DNA from: Methanobrevibacter woesei
GTDB lineage: Archaea > Methanobacteriota > Methanobacteria > Methanobacteriales > Methanobacteriaceae
Length of the DNA stretch: 64,000 bases
Reading direction: 5' to 3'
NCBI RefSeq assembly: GCF_003111605.1
Contig: NZ_MZGU01000002.1
Location: 124,001-188,000 of the forward strand
Shown here: piece by piece, positions 19,263-27,714 of the stretch
Numbering within the stretch: the stretch's first letter is position 1
How the letters are laid out: every line of letters begins with the position of its first letter
Made by a program: the position numbers and the translations under genes
The notes under the pieces: model-generated
The model's database searches: none
Seen by the model: only the letters and a program-made list of their open reading frames with translations
What the model was told of the DNA's origin: nothing

Positions 19263-20393
19263 ATGAAATCCAGAAAAACCTTTGAAAAAGAACAATCGAT
19301 AGATGATAAAATGGAATATAACTATAAAATAAGTATTATAATTCCAACATACAACCGTGAAAAATATTTAAAAAATCTTATTGACTCATTAATAGCTCAA
19401 ACAATAGGATTTGATAATCTTGAGGTTATATTAGTTGATGATTGTTCTACAGATAACTCAAAATCAATTATAAAAAATTATGCTTCAAAGTATAATAATA
19501 TAAAACCTATTTTTTTAGAAAAAAATACTGGAAATCCAAGTATTCCAAGAAATAAAGGTATTGAACATTCAACAAGCCCATATATTTTATTTATTGATGC
19601 TGATGACAATATATTGCCTGATTACTGTTCGACATTATATGAAACTGCAATTAATGAAAAAGCAGATGTTGTAAATTGCGAACATATCCGCAAAATGAAA
19701 AACAGCTATTTTATATTAAAAAGTATTGAAAAAATAGATAAAACTTTTATCGAAGAAAATGAAGATGATAAACTCTATTTAAGAGGTACTGTATGGGGAA
19801 ATCTTTTTAAAAAATCTATAATCACTGAAAATCGTCTTAAATTCGAAGATACATTACTTGAAGACAGTGTTTTTGCAAAACAATGCTACATACACTCAGA
19901 TAAAGTATTAAAAATGCCAAAATATTGCGGATATATTTATCAGGTCGACAATAATGAATCTTTAACTCATAATGTTAGTTTAACTGAATTTAACAAATTT
20001 ATTGAAGGATTTGAAACCTTAAAAAATGTTTTAATTGACAATAAACTTGAAAATCATATTGTTGAAATGATGAATATCCATATTCCTATGCTATTTTTTA
20101 TGTTTTTCAAGCTAAAAGTTAATAAAAAAGAAAAGAAAAGATGCCTTGAAAAGATTTACAAATTTGAAAAATCAATTAATGGCAAAATCACCTTAAAATC
20201 AAAACCACTTAACATACTTAATAATTATCTTTTAAAAGAACAATATTCAAAAGTAATGATAATATCACATATTTGCGGGTTAATTTATGAAAATCAACAT
20301 GTGAAAAATTTCTTTTTTAAAAATTACAGTAATATAAAAGAAATAGAATTAAAAATATTAATGAAGGTTGAAAATGAAATTAAGAAAGTATGA
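19263..20393 (+). CDS. Glycosyltransferase family 2
   Basis: A GT-A glycosyltransferase, 376 aa as drawn, with ISIIIPTYNRE, LIAQTIGFDNLEVILVDDCSTDNS, NTGNPSIPRNKGIEHS and the DxD-like LFIDADDN. The first 16 residues precede the fold, and an in-frame ATG at 19311 with GATGAT upstream would begin MEYNYKISIII, like the paralogues, so that start is at least as likely. It is co-directional with licD, whose start overlaps its 3' end. It is related to the GT2s at 12841 and 25222 and very AT-rich. The sugar donor is unknown. Confidence 0.83.
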   Translation: MKSRKTFEKEQSIDDKMEYNYKISIIIPTYNREKYLKNLIDSLIAQTIGFDNLEVILVDDCSTDNSKSIIKNYASKYNNIKPIFLEKNTGNPSIPRNKGIEHSTSPYILFIDADDNILPDYCSTLYETAINEKADVVNCEHIRKMKNSYFILKSIEKIDKTFIEENEDDKLYLRGTVWGNLFKKSIITENRLKFEDTLLEDSVFAKQCYIHSDKVLKMPKYCGYIYQVDNNESLTHNVSLTEFNKFIEGFETLKNVLIDNKLENHIVEMMNIHIPMLFFMFFKLKVNKKEKKRCLEKIYKFEKSINGKITLKSKPLNILNNYLLKEQYSKVMIISHICGLIYENQHVKNFFFKNYSNIKEIELKILMKVENEIKKV

Positions 20394-21207
20394 TGAAAAA
20401 GAATTAAAAAAACTACAGCAGATTGAATTAAAAATACTAAAAGAATTTATTTCAATTTGTGATAAACATTCTCTTGACTATTTTCTCTATGGAGGAACCA
20501 ATTTAGGCGCTATAAGACACTCAGGATTTATTCCATGGGACGATGATATTGATGTAATCATGTTTAGAGATGATTATAACAAATTCCTTAAAATCAGCAG
20601 TGAAAGAGAAATGGGAGAATTTAAATTAATAAATTCAAATGTTTACGAAGATTACTTCCTCCAACATAGCAAATTAACCTTAAAAAACACAAAATTTGAA
20701 GAATGGTGGAACAAACAGGTTTCTTATGATGTTGGAATATTTATAGACATTTTCTGCTTGGATAATGTTCCAAATAACCCTAAAAAAAGAGATTTACATG
20801 TAAAAACAATCCGTTGTATAAATAAGGCTATTGGTGTAGCTACTTTAAAAGATATTGAATATAGAGGAAATATCAGCAGAAATATAAGTAAAATAATTCA
20901 TAATCTCTTAAAAATTATCCATTTAAAACCTAAACACCTGCAGAAAATATCAAATAAGTTACTAACAAAATATAAAGAAGATAACTGTGATTTTGTCTGT
21001 GATATTTGTTCACTTAATTACACTCAAATATATGACAAAAAGGATTTCATTCCTCCAAAAAAAGTAAAATTTGAGGATATTGAAGCAAATATTCCTAACA
21101 ACTCCGATAAAATACTAACACAGATTTATGGAGACTATATGCAAATGCCACCAGAAGATAAAAGGTACAATCATGCACCTGAAAAATTAGATTTTGGACC
21201 ATACTAA
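20374..21207 (+). CDS. licD: LicD family phosphotransferase
   Basis: A 277-aa LicD/fukutin-type nucleotidyltransferase-fold enzyme. The core is LYGGTNLGAIRHSGFIPWDDDIDV with the metal-binding DDDID near residues 56-60, and a second region DVGIFIDIFCLDNVP. Family members transfer phospho-alditol or phosphocholine from CDP-donors to glycans (LicD in bacteria, fukutin and FKRP in animals). The ATG at 20374 follows AAGG; a TTG two codons earlier is less likely. Its start overlaps the upstream GT2 by 20 bases, and it converges on the cytidylyltransferase/dehydrogenase pair with an 11-base gap. The donor is inferred. Confidence 0.88.
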   Translation: MKLRKYDEKELKKLQQIELKILKEFISICDKHSLDYFLYGGTNLGAIRHSGFIPWDDDIDVIMFRDDYNKFLKISSEREMGEFKLINSNVYEDYFLQHSKLTLKNTKFEEWWNKQVSYDVGIFIDIFCLDNVPNNPKKRDLHVKTIRCINKAIGVATLKDIEYRGNISRNISKIIHNLLKIIHLKPKHLQKISNKLLTKYKEDNCDFVCDICSLNYTQIYDKKDFIPPKKVKFEDIEANIPNNSDKILTQIYGDYMQMPPEDKRYNHAPEKLDFGPY

Positions 21208-21218
21208 TAGCTTAAGCA

Positions 21219-21914
21219 TTATTTATTTAAAATAAATTCAGCTAGTTCAAGATCAAAAGGATGGGTAATTTTAAAATTAGACTGTTCTCCTTCAAATAAA
21301 TAAACATCTTCACCCCTTAAATTAAATAAAACCATTGCTTCATCTAATTTTTCAATTTCTTCCTCATTTAAATCATCATAAATCTTTTTATACTTAAAGA
21401 TATTAAATGACTGAGGAGTTTGTGAATGTAAAAGCTCTTTTCTCAAAGGGACTGAATCCAGTTTATTTGGAGTTATACTTTTAAATATTACATCAGTTGC
21501 AGGAATTACAGGACTAGCTGCACCATACTCAATAGCATAATCAATACTTTTCTTAATTAAAAATGGTGAGGCAAAAATTCTTGCGGCATCATGAGTAACC
21601 ATTACAGAGTCCTCATCTGCACCACATTCAATAGCATAATTGATAGAATTATTAATGGTGTCCTTGCGTTGAGCACCACCTTCAATAACAACTATTTTAT
21701 CATTTTCCGGGAAATATTTTTCAATTAGTTCTTCTGTATAGTCTATGAAATCTTTTGGAGAAGAAACAATAATTTTATTAAAATCATCAACTTCCAAGAA
21801 TTTTTCTATTGAATGGATTAAAATAGGCTTATTACCAACAGTTAAAAACTGTTTTGGACTGTCTGAGTTTAGTCTTTGTCCAATTCCACCAGCCAATATT
21901 GCAGCAAATATCAA
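21219..21914 (-). CDS. IspD/TarI-like cytidylyltransferase
   Basis: A CTP:alditol-phosphate cytidylyltransferase-type enzyme, about 231 aa. Nucleotide-binding ILAGGIGQRLNSDSPKQFL, VTHDAARIF and SQTPQSF are the IspD/TarI motifs. The MEP pathway is not expected in a methanogen that has the mevalonate enzymes at 4646-6865, so a CDP-sugar-alcohol role (TarI/ISPD-like) is more likely. The start is not an ATG: TTG at 21914 with AGGTGA five bases upstream is preferred over GTG at 21923. It is transcribed just after the GpsA-like gene (9-base gap) and faces LicD, a predicted user of a CDP-donor. Confidence 0.85.
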   Translation of the reverse strand: MIFAAILAGGIGQRLNSDSPKQFLTVGNKPILIHSIEKFLEVDDFNKIIVSSPKDFIDYTEELIEKYFPENDKIVVIEGGAQRKDTINNSINYAIECGADEDSVMVTHDAARIFASPFLIKKSIDYAIEYGAASPVIPATDVIFKSITPNKLDSVPLRKELLHSQTPQSFNIFKYKKIYDDLNEEEIEKLDEAMVLFNLRGEDVYLFEGEQSNFKITHPFDLELAEFILNK

Positions 21915-21923
21915 TAGAATCAC

Positions 21924-22892
21924 CTATAAATTATCCCATAATTTAACAAAAGAAGTCTTAGGATTTTTATTTTCAATTATAACTTCATAAACAAAATCTA
22001 CAATAGTGCTTTTAACATTTAAATCTTCAATTATATTTTTAAATATCGATACTGTATTTTTTCCTTCAAAAAGAACACCAGACTTATTTTCATCAATAAT
22101 AATTCCTTGTCCATAAAGAGTGCCTAAAGTATGGTTTCTACTGACTGTTAATGTTGAAGCTGTGATAATATCTCCAAATCCACAGTAATCATCTACAGTA
22201 TCTCGCATACCGCCCAATTTTTCTATAATATCTTTTGTTTCAATATAACTTTTAGAAAATATTGCAAATCTTGCATTATCATTAATATTCATTCCTTCAA
22301 AAATACCTTGAGAAATAGCTAAAATATTTTTGATAATACCGCAATATTCAGTCCCTATTACATCATTATTTGCATTAACTTTAAATTTATCAGATTCTAA
22401 AACATTTTTAACATCATTTAAATATTTTTCATTCTTACTAGCTATTGTAGATGCAGTAAACAATCCTTTCATCATTTCTGATGCAATATTGGGTCCTGAA
22501 AAAGCAACAGCAGGACGTCCAGTTTCTTCCCCAATAATAGTACTCATAGGTTTATATGAAGAAACTTCCAATCCTTTAGCAGTGTTAATTAAAATACAAT
22601 CCTTTGAAATAATATCATTTAACTCAGCTGTAATAGATCTAACTGTTGAAGAAGGAATACATAAAAAAATCATTTCAACATTATTAAACTCTTTAAAATC
22701 ATTAACTGCTCTAATATTAGGTCGTACTTTGATATTAGGATAATATTCATCATTATACCTTGTGTTATTAATTGCATCTGCAACAGATTTTCTTCTTGCA
22801 TATAATAATACTTCATCAACATTTTCTGCAATCATTTGAGCCAATGCTGTTCCCATTGCCCCAGCTCCAACAACACCAACTTTAAAATCCAA
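21924..22892 (-). CDS. GpsA-like NAD(P)-dependent glycerol-3-phosphate dehydrogenase family protein
   Basis: A 322-aa dehydrogenase with N-terminal Rossmann motif VGVVGAGAMGTALAQM, MIFLCIPSSTVRSI, CILINTAKGLE, VAFSGPNIASEM and a C-terminal helical substrate domain (ILAISQGIFEGMN, then CGFGDIITAS). This is the bacterial/eukaryal sn-glycerol-3-phosphate dehydrogenase family, whereas archaeal lipids use glycerol-1-phosphate from an unrelated enzyme, so the product probably feeds something other than lipid. The start is TTG at 22892 with GAGGT seven bases upstream. It is in a two-gene unit with the cytidylyltransferase. It could reduce another keto-sugar phosphate. Confidence 0.82.
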   Translation of the reverse strand: MDFKVGVVGAGAMGTALAQMIAENVDEVLLYARRKSVADAINNTRYNDEYYPNIKVRPNIRAVNDFKEFNNVEMIFLCIPSSTVRSITAELNDIISKDCILINTAKGLEVSSYKPMSTIIGEETGRPAVAFSGPNIASEMMKGLFTASTIASKNEKYLNDVKNVLESDKFKVNANNDVIGTEYCGIIKNILAISQGIFEGMNINDNARFAIFSKSYIETKDIIEKLGGMRDTVDDYCGFGDIITASTLTVSRNHTLGTLYGQGIIIDENKSGVLFEGKNTVSIFKNIIEDLNVKSTIVDFVYEVIIENKNPKTSFVKLWDNL

Positions 22893-23023
22893 AGTAACTA
22901 CCTCATTAAATTAATAAAATTATAGGTTATACCCTAATTATCATCCATTTAAATATTAACAAAAATTAATTATATAAATATATTTATAAAAAATTAAACA
23001 CAATATATTACCAAGGTGAAAAA

Positions 23024-24232
23024 ATGAGTAAGGATGAGCGAAGCAGTGTTAATCCTTTTACAGGTAAAAGTCATTTAGATTTATTAGATGATGATAAATT
23101 TCTAAAAGACTGTTACAATGAATACTATAAAATGATTGAAGAATGGGAAATTCTTGATAATACAGATAATGGAAAACTAGTTTCTGAAATTTCATATAAT
23201 CTGATAAAAGCTGTTGAAGAATATTTGGCTAAAATTGGAAGATCTGATTATACAAAAGATTATTATGACTGGGAATTTCATTTAGTTGCCAATGATACTG
23301 TAAATGCATTTTGTATGCCTGGAGGAAAAATAGTTATGTTTTCAGGCATGTTACCAATAGCACAAGATGCAAATAACATTGCTTTTATTTTAGGCCACGA
23401 AATGGCACATGCTCTACTTGACCATTCAAGAACAAGAATTAGTGCTCAAAATACAAAAGACACCTTGGCAAATGTTGCAAGAATAGGAAGTATTGGCCTC
23501 AGCCTATTTGGTCTTGGAGAGCTTGGAGCTATTACACGTGTAGCTACTGAAGTTGCAGATGTTGGGTCTGAATTCTTTTTAATGAAACCTTTTGGAAGAC
23601 AACATGAATTAGAAGCTGATAAACTTGGAATGATGATTGTGCACTGGGCAGGTTATGATATAAGTAATATTCCTGAATTTTGGCAAAGAGTCAGTGCCCA
23701 AGGAGCAAACAATTTTGATTTCTTCTCAACACACCCTTCAGATGATAAAAGAATAGCTGCAATGAGAGAATTAATTGTTGAAATTGAAAATGGAAAAGAT
23801 GTTATTAACACTCCAGTACTATCAGATGGTTCTTCCACAACCCAAATAAAAGTGAATAACACTTCAAATAACAGTCAAACATTCACACAGGACTCCCCTA
23901 AAAATCATGAAGAGTATACTAATTCTCCAGATATTATAGCTAGTGAAACTGAAACTATTAACCAAAAATCAGTCAGCAAATGTCCTAAATGCGGATTTGA
24001 CATTTATCCTGAAGATAAATTTTGTATTAACTGTGGAGAAAAAATAAAAAAAGAAAAAAATGAAAATAACTTAAAATGTCCAACATGTGGAGGAATCGTG
24101 AAAAAAGAAGATAAATTCTGTTTTAATTGTGGAACTAAATTGAACTTCCAAATGAACTGTCCTAGCTGTGGTAAACCAATTAAAGCTAGTGATAAGTTCT
24201 GTGGTAACTGTGGAAGTAAAATCCAATCCTAA
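23024..24232 (+). CDS. M48 family zinc metallopeptidase with C-terminal zinc ribbons
   Basis: A 402-aa protein. The peptidase domain has LGHEMAHALLDH (zinc-binding His125 and His129, catalytic Glu126) and the third ligand in HELEADKLGMM. From about residue 318 there are three tandem double-CxxC zinc ribbons of the form CPxCG-(10-14)-FCxNCG. The fold resembles Oma1/LoiP-type M48 enzymes, but no signal peptide or convincing membrane helix is seen, so it may be cytosolic. A Ser/Thr/Asn-rich linker (about 275-315) separates the domains. AAGGTGA precedes the ATG. It is monocistronic. The substrate is unknown; the ribbons may bind protein or nucleic acid. Confidence 0.88.
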   Translation: MSKDERSSVNPFTGKSHLDLLDDDKFLKDCYNEYYKMIEEWEILDNTDNGKLVSEISYNLIKAVEEYLAKIGRSDYTKDYYDWEFHLVANDTVNAFCMPGGKIVMFSGMLPIAQDANNIAFILGHEMAHALLDHSRTRISAQNTKDTLANVARIGSIGLSLFGLGELGAITRVATEVADVGSEFFLMKPFGRQHELEADKLGMMIVHWAGYDISNIPEFWQRVSAQGANNFDFFSTHPSDDKRIAAMRELIVEIENGKDVINTPVLSDGSSTTQIKVNNTSNNSQTFTQDSPKNHEEYTNSPDIIASETETINQKSVSKCPKCGFDIYPEDKFCINCGEKIKKEKNENNLKCPTCGGIVKKEDKFCFNCGTKLNFQMNCPSCGKPIKASDKFCGNCGSKIQS

Positions 24233-24457
24233 ATTTATATTTTTAATAATAATTAAACAGTAAAACATCAATTATCTTCAATAAAAACCCACTGAATAGT
24301 TATCTATTTAATCATACTCATTTTTAAGTTCATAAACTGAACATAATACAATTTTTATATATGAAAAATAGTTAAAAAATAAAATCAAAAACTTAAAACT
24401 AATATATAATATATTAACATAATTAGGATTGTATAAAAATTATTAAAGGGTATCAAA

Positions 24458-25225
24458 ATGTTAAAACCTATAGTTGCAATTACAAGACCTTTTGATAGAG
24501 CAAAAGCTGCTTGCGATATTGTTGAAGAATTAGGAGGTATTGCTTATCTATCACCTACTTTAGAACTGACTCCAGTAAATTCTGATTCTTTAAAGGAGTT
24601 AGTATCTATAAAAAGTGATTTAGATTGGATTGTATTTACATCTCCAACAACTATTGATGCAATTGAACAATTTTATCCAGATTTTCTTGATGATTTAAAT
24701 TGTAAAATAGCTGTTATTGGTAGAAAAACAGCAGAAATAGCTGAGAATCATAATTTAAAAGTTGATTTGATTCCAAATAATTATACAGCAGAAGGTCTTA
24801 TAGAAGAATTTACAAAACAAAACATTAAAAACCAAATTATTGGTGTTCCTAGAACTGCATCTGCTAGAGACACATTACCTAATGGATTGAAAGACCTTAA
24901 TAATGAAGTCATAGTTGCAGAAGCTTATAAATCAATGTTTCCAGAAGATATTGTTAGAATTGAATATTTAATTGAAAAAATCTTTAAAAAAGAAATTGAT
25001 GCTATTACTTTCACAAGCCCATTAACTGTTGAAAATCTCTTTAAAGTTGTTGAAAATAAAGAAGAAATAGCTGAAAAATTATCAAAAGATGTTTTAACAG
25101 TAGCTATCGGCCCAATAACTGGAAAAATCTTAGATAAATATAATGTTTCCCATATTTACCCAGAAACTTATACTGTGAAAGATATGATGGAATTATTATT
25201 TGATGAACTGGAGAAGTCTCAATGA
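24458..25225 (+). CDS. hemD: Uroporphyrinogen-III synthase
   Basis: Closes and inverts ring D of hydroxymethylbilane to uroporphyrinogen III, the substrate of SUMT at 16760. The 255-aa two-lobed protein begins VAITRPFDRAKAACDIVEELGG and shows the weakly conserved HemD pattern IVFTSPTTIDAIEQF, AVIGRKTAEIAE, ITFTSPLTVENLF and VAIGPITGKIL. It is the first gene of a plus-strand run; its TGA overlaps the ATG of the next GT2 (25222). No other haem gene is nearby, and GT2 coupling is unusual. Confidence 0.88.
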   Translation: MLKPIVAITRPFDRAKAACDIVEELGGIAYLSPTLELTPVNSDSLKELVSIKSDLDWIVFTSPTTIDAIEQFYPDFLDDLNCKIAVIGRKTAEIAENHNLKVDLIPNNYTAEGLIEEFTKQNIKNQIIGVPRTASARDTLPNGLKDLNNEVIVAEAYKSMFPEDIVRIEYLIEKIFKKEIDAITFTSPLTVENLFKVVENKEEIAEKLSKDVLTVAIGPITGKILDKYNVSHIYPETYTVKDMMELLFDELEKSQ

Positions 25226-26325
25226 ATGAAAAAATCAGCATCATTTTACCCATTTTTAATGTTGGATCTCACCTAAAAGGAGGAATTGATTCCTTAATTA
25301 ATCAAACTATTGGAAATGAGAATCTAGAAATAATAATGGTTGATGACTGTTCTACTGACGAATCTGGAAAAATTATTGATGAATATGATGAAAAATATGA
25401 ATGTTGTAGGGCAATTCATTTAGAAAAAAATACTGGTGCAGCTAATGGTCCTAGAAACAGAGGAATTGAAGAATCTAGCGGCGATTACATAATGTTTCTA
25501 GATCCAGATGACAGATACACTCCTGACTGCTGTGAAAGATTATACGAAGAAATCAAAAAACATGATGCTGAAATTGCATTTGGAAGATTTAGACGTGTTT
25601 TCACATATGGTGAGAAAGTTCAAAAATCCTATTCTCCTTATTTAGATGATTTAGAAAAAAATTATCCAGATGAAACATTTGAAGATGCAAATCCACTAAA
25701 TGTTTCTGATTTTATCTGGAACAACATATTGGAAAAAATACTCTATGGAAAAGATATAGAAAAAGAATATAAAAGGGATAAACCAATTGATGTTATTTAT
25801 ATTGATAACATTGAAGAAGAACCAGACATTTTAAAGATACCGCCTTCTGTTTGGACTAAATTATATAAAAGAGAGTTAATCATAGACAATAATATTCGTT
25901 TTCCACCATATGTTTGTGGCGATGACATGTCTTTTGCCCTTGAAACTTTTTTAAAAGCAAAAGGTATCGTATTTTTAAATAATTTCATCTGTTATGATTA
26001 TTATATTCGCGATTTGCCAGACGATAAATCTATTACAAATAATGTAAATGTACGTTTCTTAGGAGATTTAATGGATGCTTATACTTACTGTAGAAATCTA
26101 ACAGAAAACTTTTCCCCAGATATTCAAACTGTTTCCGTTACTCCACATTTATTGTACTGGATGAATACATGGAAAAATTCTCCTTTCACTAAAGAAGAAA
26201 ATAAATTGCTTCTTGAAAAAGTTAATAATCTTAAAAAAATCCATAAATCTTCAATGAAAACAAAATTAATTTTATCAGCAATGACTAAAATGCTTGAAAC
26301 TTCCATTAACACTAAAAAAGAGTGA
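25222..26325 (+). CDS. Glycosyltransferase family 2
   Basis: A 367-aa GT-A enzyme with ISIILPIFNVG, LINQTIGNENLEIIMVDDCSTDES, NTGAANGPRNRGIEES and the metal-binding FLDPDDR. It shares the window's GT2 paralogue signature. A later region CGDDMSFALETFLKAKG is typical of the acceptor-side helix. It overlaps hemD by four bases and is followed by Glf after four bases, so it may add Galf or another sugar made by that unit. There are no membrane helices. Confidence 0.85.
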   Translation: MNEKISIILPIFNVGSHLKGGIDSLINQTIGNENLEIIMVDDCSTDESGKIIDEYDEKYECCRAIHLEKNTGAANGPRNRGIEESSGDYIMFLDPDDRYTPDCCERLYEEIKKHDAEIAFGRFRRVFTYGEKVQKSYSPYLDDLEKNYPDETFEDANPLNVSDFIWNNILEKILYGKDIEKEYKRDKPIDVIYIDNIEEEPDILKIPPSVWTKLYKRELIIDNNIRFPPYVCGDDMSFALETFLKAKGIVFLNNFICYDYYIRDLPDDKSITNNVNVRFLGDLMDAYTYCRNLTENFSPDIQTVSVTPHLLYWMNTWKNSPFTKEENKLLLEKVNNLKKIHKSSMKTKLILSAMTKMLETSINTKKE

Positions 26326-26329
26326 AAAA

Positions 26330-27424
26330 ATGAAATTTAAATATGTTGTTGTAGGTGCTGGGCTTTCTGGTCTTACAATAGCTGAAAGAATAGCTAATGA
26401 ACTTGATGAAGAAGTTTTAATAATAGAAAAAAGGCCACATATTGGTGGAAATATATATGATTCCTATAAAGAAGGCATTTTAATCCAGAATTATGGGCCT
26501 CACATATTCCATACCAAAGATAAAGAAGTTTATGAGTACCTTTCACAGTTCACTGAATGGCACGAATATGTTCATAGAGTTTTAAGTTATGTTGATGGTA
26601 AACTTGTCCCAATGCCAATTTGCATTGATACTTTAAACAAACTATATGATCTTGATTTAGATGAAGAATCTATGAAAGAATATATTGCTAATGTTAAAGA
26701 AGACATTGGTGAAATAAAGTCAAGTGAAGATGTTGTACTTAAAAATGCTGGTCGTGACATCTATGAGAAGCTTTTCAAAAATTATACTGAAAAACAGTGG
26801 GGAACATCAGCAGCTAATCTTGATTCATCTGTAATTTCACGTATTCCCTTTAGATTTAATCATGACACAAGGTATTTTGAAGATAAATATCAGGGAATGC
26901 CAAAAGAAGGTTATACAAAGATGTGCGAAAATATGATTAAAAATAATAAAATACACATCATTTTAAATACTGATTATAAAGAGGTTATTGATGATATAGA
27001 ATATGAAAAATTAATTTATACTGGTCCTATTGACTATTTCTATGACAATAAATTTGGTAAATTATTATATCGTTCTTTAAAATTTGTAACAGAAACTCAT
27101 GATTTATATTCTTATCAGGAAGTTGCTGTTGTTAATTACCCAAATGACCATGATTTTACAAGAATCACAGAATTTAAAAAACTTACGGGTCAAGAATATC
27201 CAAATAAAACAATAATCATGAAAGAATATCCTGGATTTGATGATGAACCCTGTTATCCTTATCCTACAGAAGAATATAAAAATAAATTTAAACAATATAA
27301 AAAATTAATGGATAAAGAAAATGATGTTATCTTTATTGGACGTTTAGCTGAATATAAATATTATAATATGGATTTAGTTGTTAAATCTGCTCTTAATGCA
27401 TTTAAAAATAAAATCAAGGAATAA
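26330..27424 (+). CDS. glf: UDP-galactopyranose mutase
   Basis: A flavoenzyme that converts UDP-galactopyranose to UDP-galactofuranose, a surface-glycan donor. The FAD site is YVVVGAGLSGLTIAERIA, followed by EKRPHIGGN-Y-DS and NYGPHIFHT. Later motifs include FKNYTEKQWG and SRIPFRFNHD, and the C-terminal FIGRLAEYKYYNMD is characteristic. The frame opens earlier, but the ATG at 26330 begins MKFKYVVVGAG directly, so 364 aa is chosen. It follows the GT2 stop by four bases, so the two are probably co-transcribed. This implies a galactofuranose-containing polymer. Confidence 0.95.
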   Translation: MKFKYVVVGAGLSGLTIAERIANELDEEVLIIEKRPHIGGNIYDSYKEGILIQNYGPHIFHTKDKEVYEYLSQFTEWHEYVHRVLSYVDGKLVPMPICIDTLNKLYDLDLDEESMKEYIANVKEDIGEIKSSEDVVLKNAGRDIYEKLFKNYTEKQWGTSAANLDSSVISRIPFRFNHDTRYFEDKYQGMPKEGYTKMCENMIKNNKIHIILNTDYKEVIDDIEYEKLIYTGPIDYFYDNKFGKLLYRSLKFVTETHDLYSYQEVAVVNYPNDHDFTRITEFKKLTGQEYPNKTIIMKEYPGFDDEPCYPYPTEEYKNKFKQYKKLMDKENDVIFIGRLAEYKYYNMDLVVKSALNAFKNKIKE

Positions 27425-27429
27425 ATATT

Positions 27430-27714
27430 ATGAATAAACAGAAAAATAGAATAATAATTTGGCCTCAATATTTTGATAAAAATTTAAGCCACTCTGAAGG
27501 TCGTAAAGTATCTCTTGAGTATGCTATTAATGAACCAACAGTAAATGATATTTCCAGAGCTCTTAAAAGACTTCAAATTCCAAATATAATTCATAATGAA
27601 AAGGCATACCCTGGAAAATGGTATGAAAAGTCTGGTTGTATTTTAGCTGAAAGTGATCAAAATAAACTTCAACTTTTAAAAGAAATTGGTTTAAAACTCA
27701 AAGAGATAAAATGA
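27430..27714 (+). CDS. srp19: Signal recognition particle 19 kDa protein
   Basis: Binds the tips of helices 6 and 8 of 7S RNA so that SRP54 can bind. The 94-aa archaeal SRP19 is visible from IIWPQYFDKNLSHSEGRKVSLEYAI and RALKRLQIPNI, with the conserved KSGCILAES segment near the C terminus. Its TGA overlaps the ATG of the next gene (ATGA), so the two are translationally coupled. Confidence 0.93.
   Translation: MNKQKNRIIIWPQYFDKNLSHSEGRKVSLEYAINEPTVNDISRALKRLQIPNIIHNEKAYPGKWYEKSGCILAESDQNKLQLLKEIGLKLKEIK

Noticed and set aside
22330-22743. 137-codon frame opposite the GpsA-like gene
   Set aside because: Antisense shadow of a well-supported gene; composition is that of reversed coding sequence.
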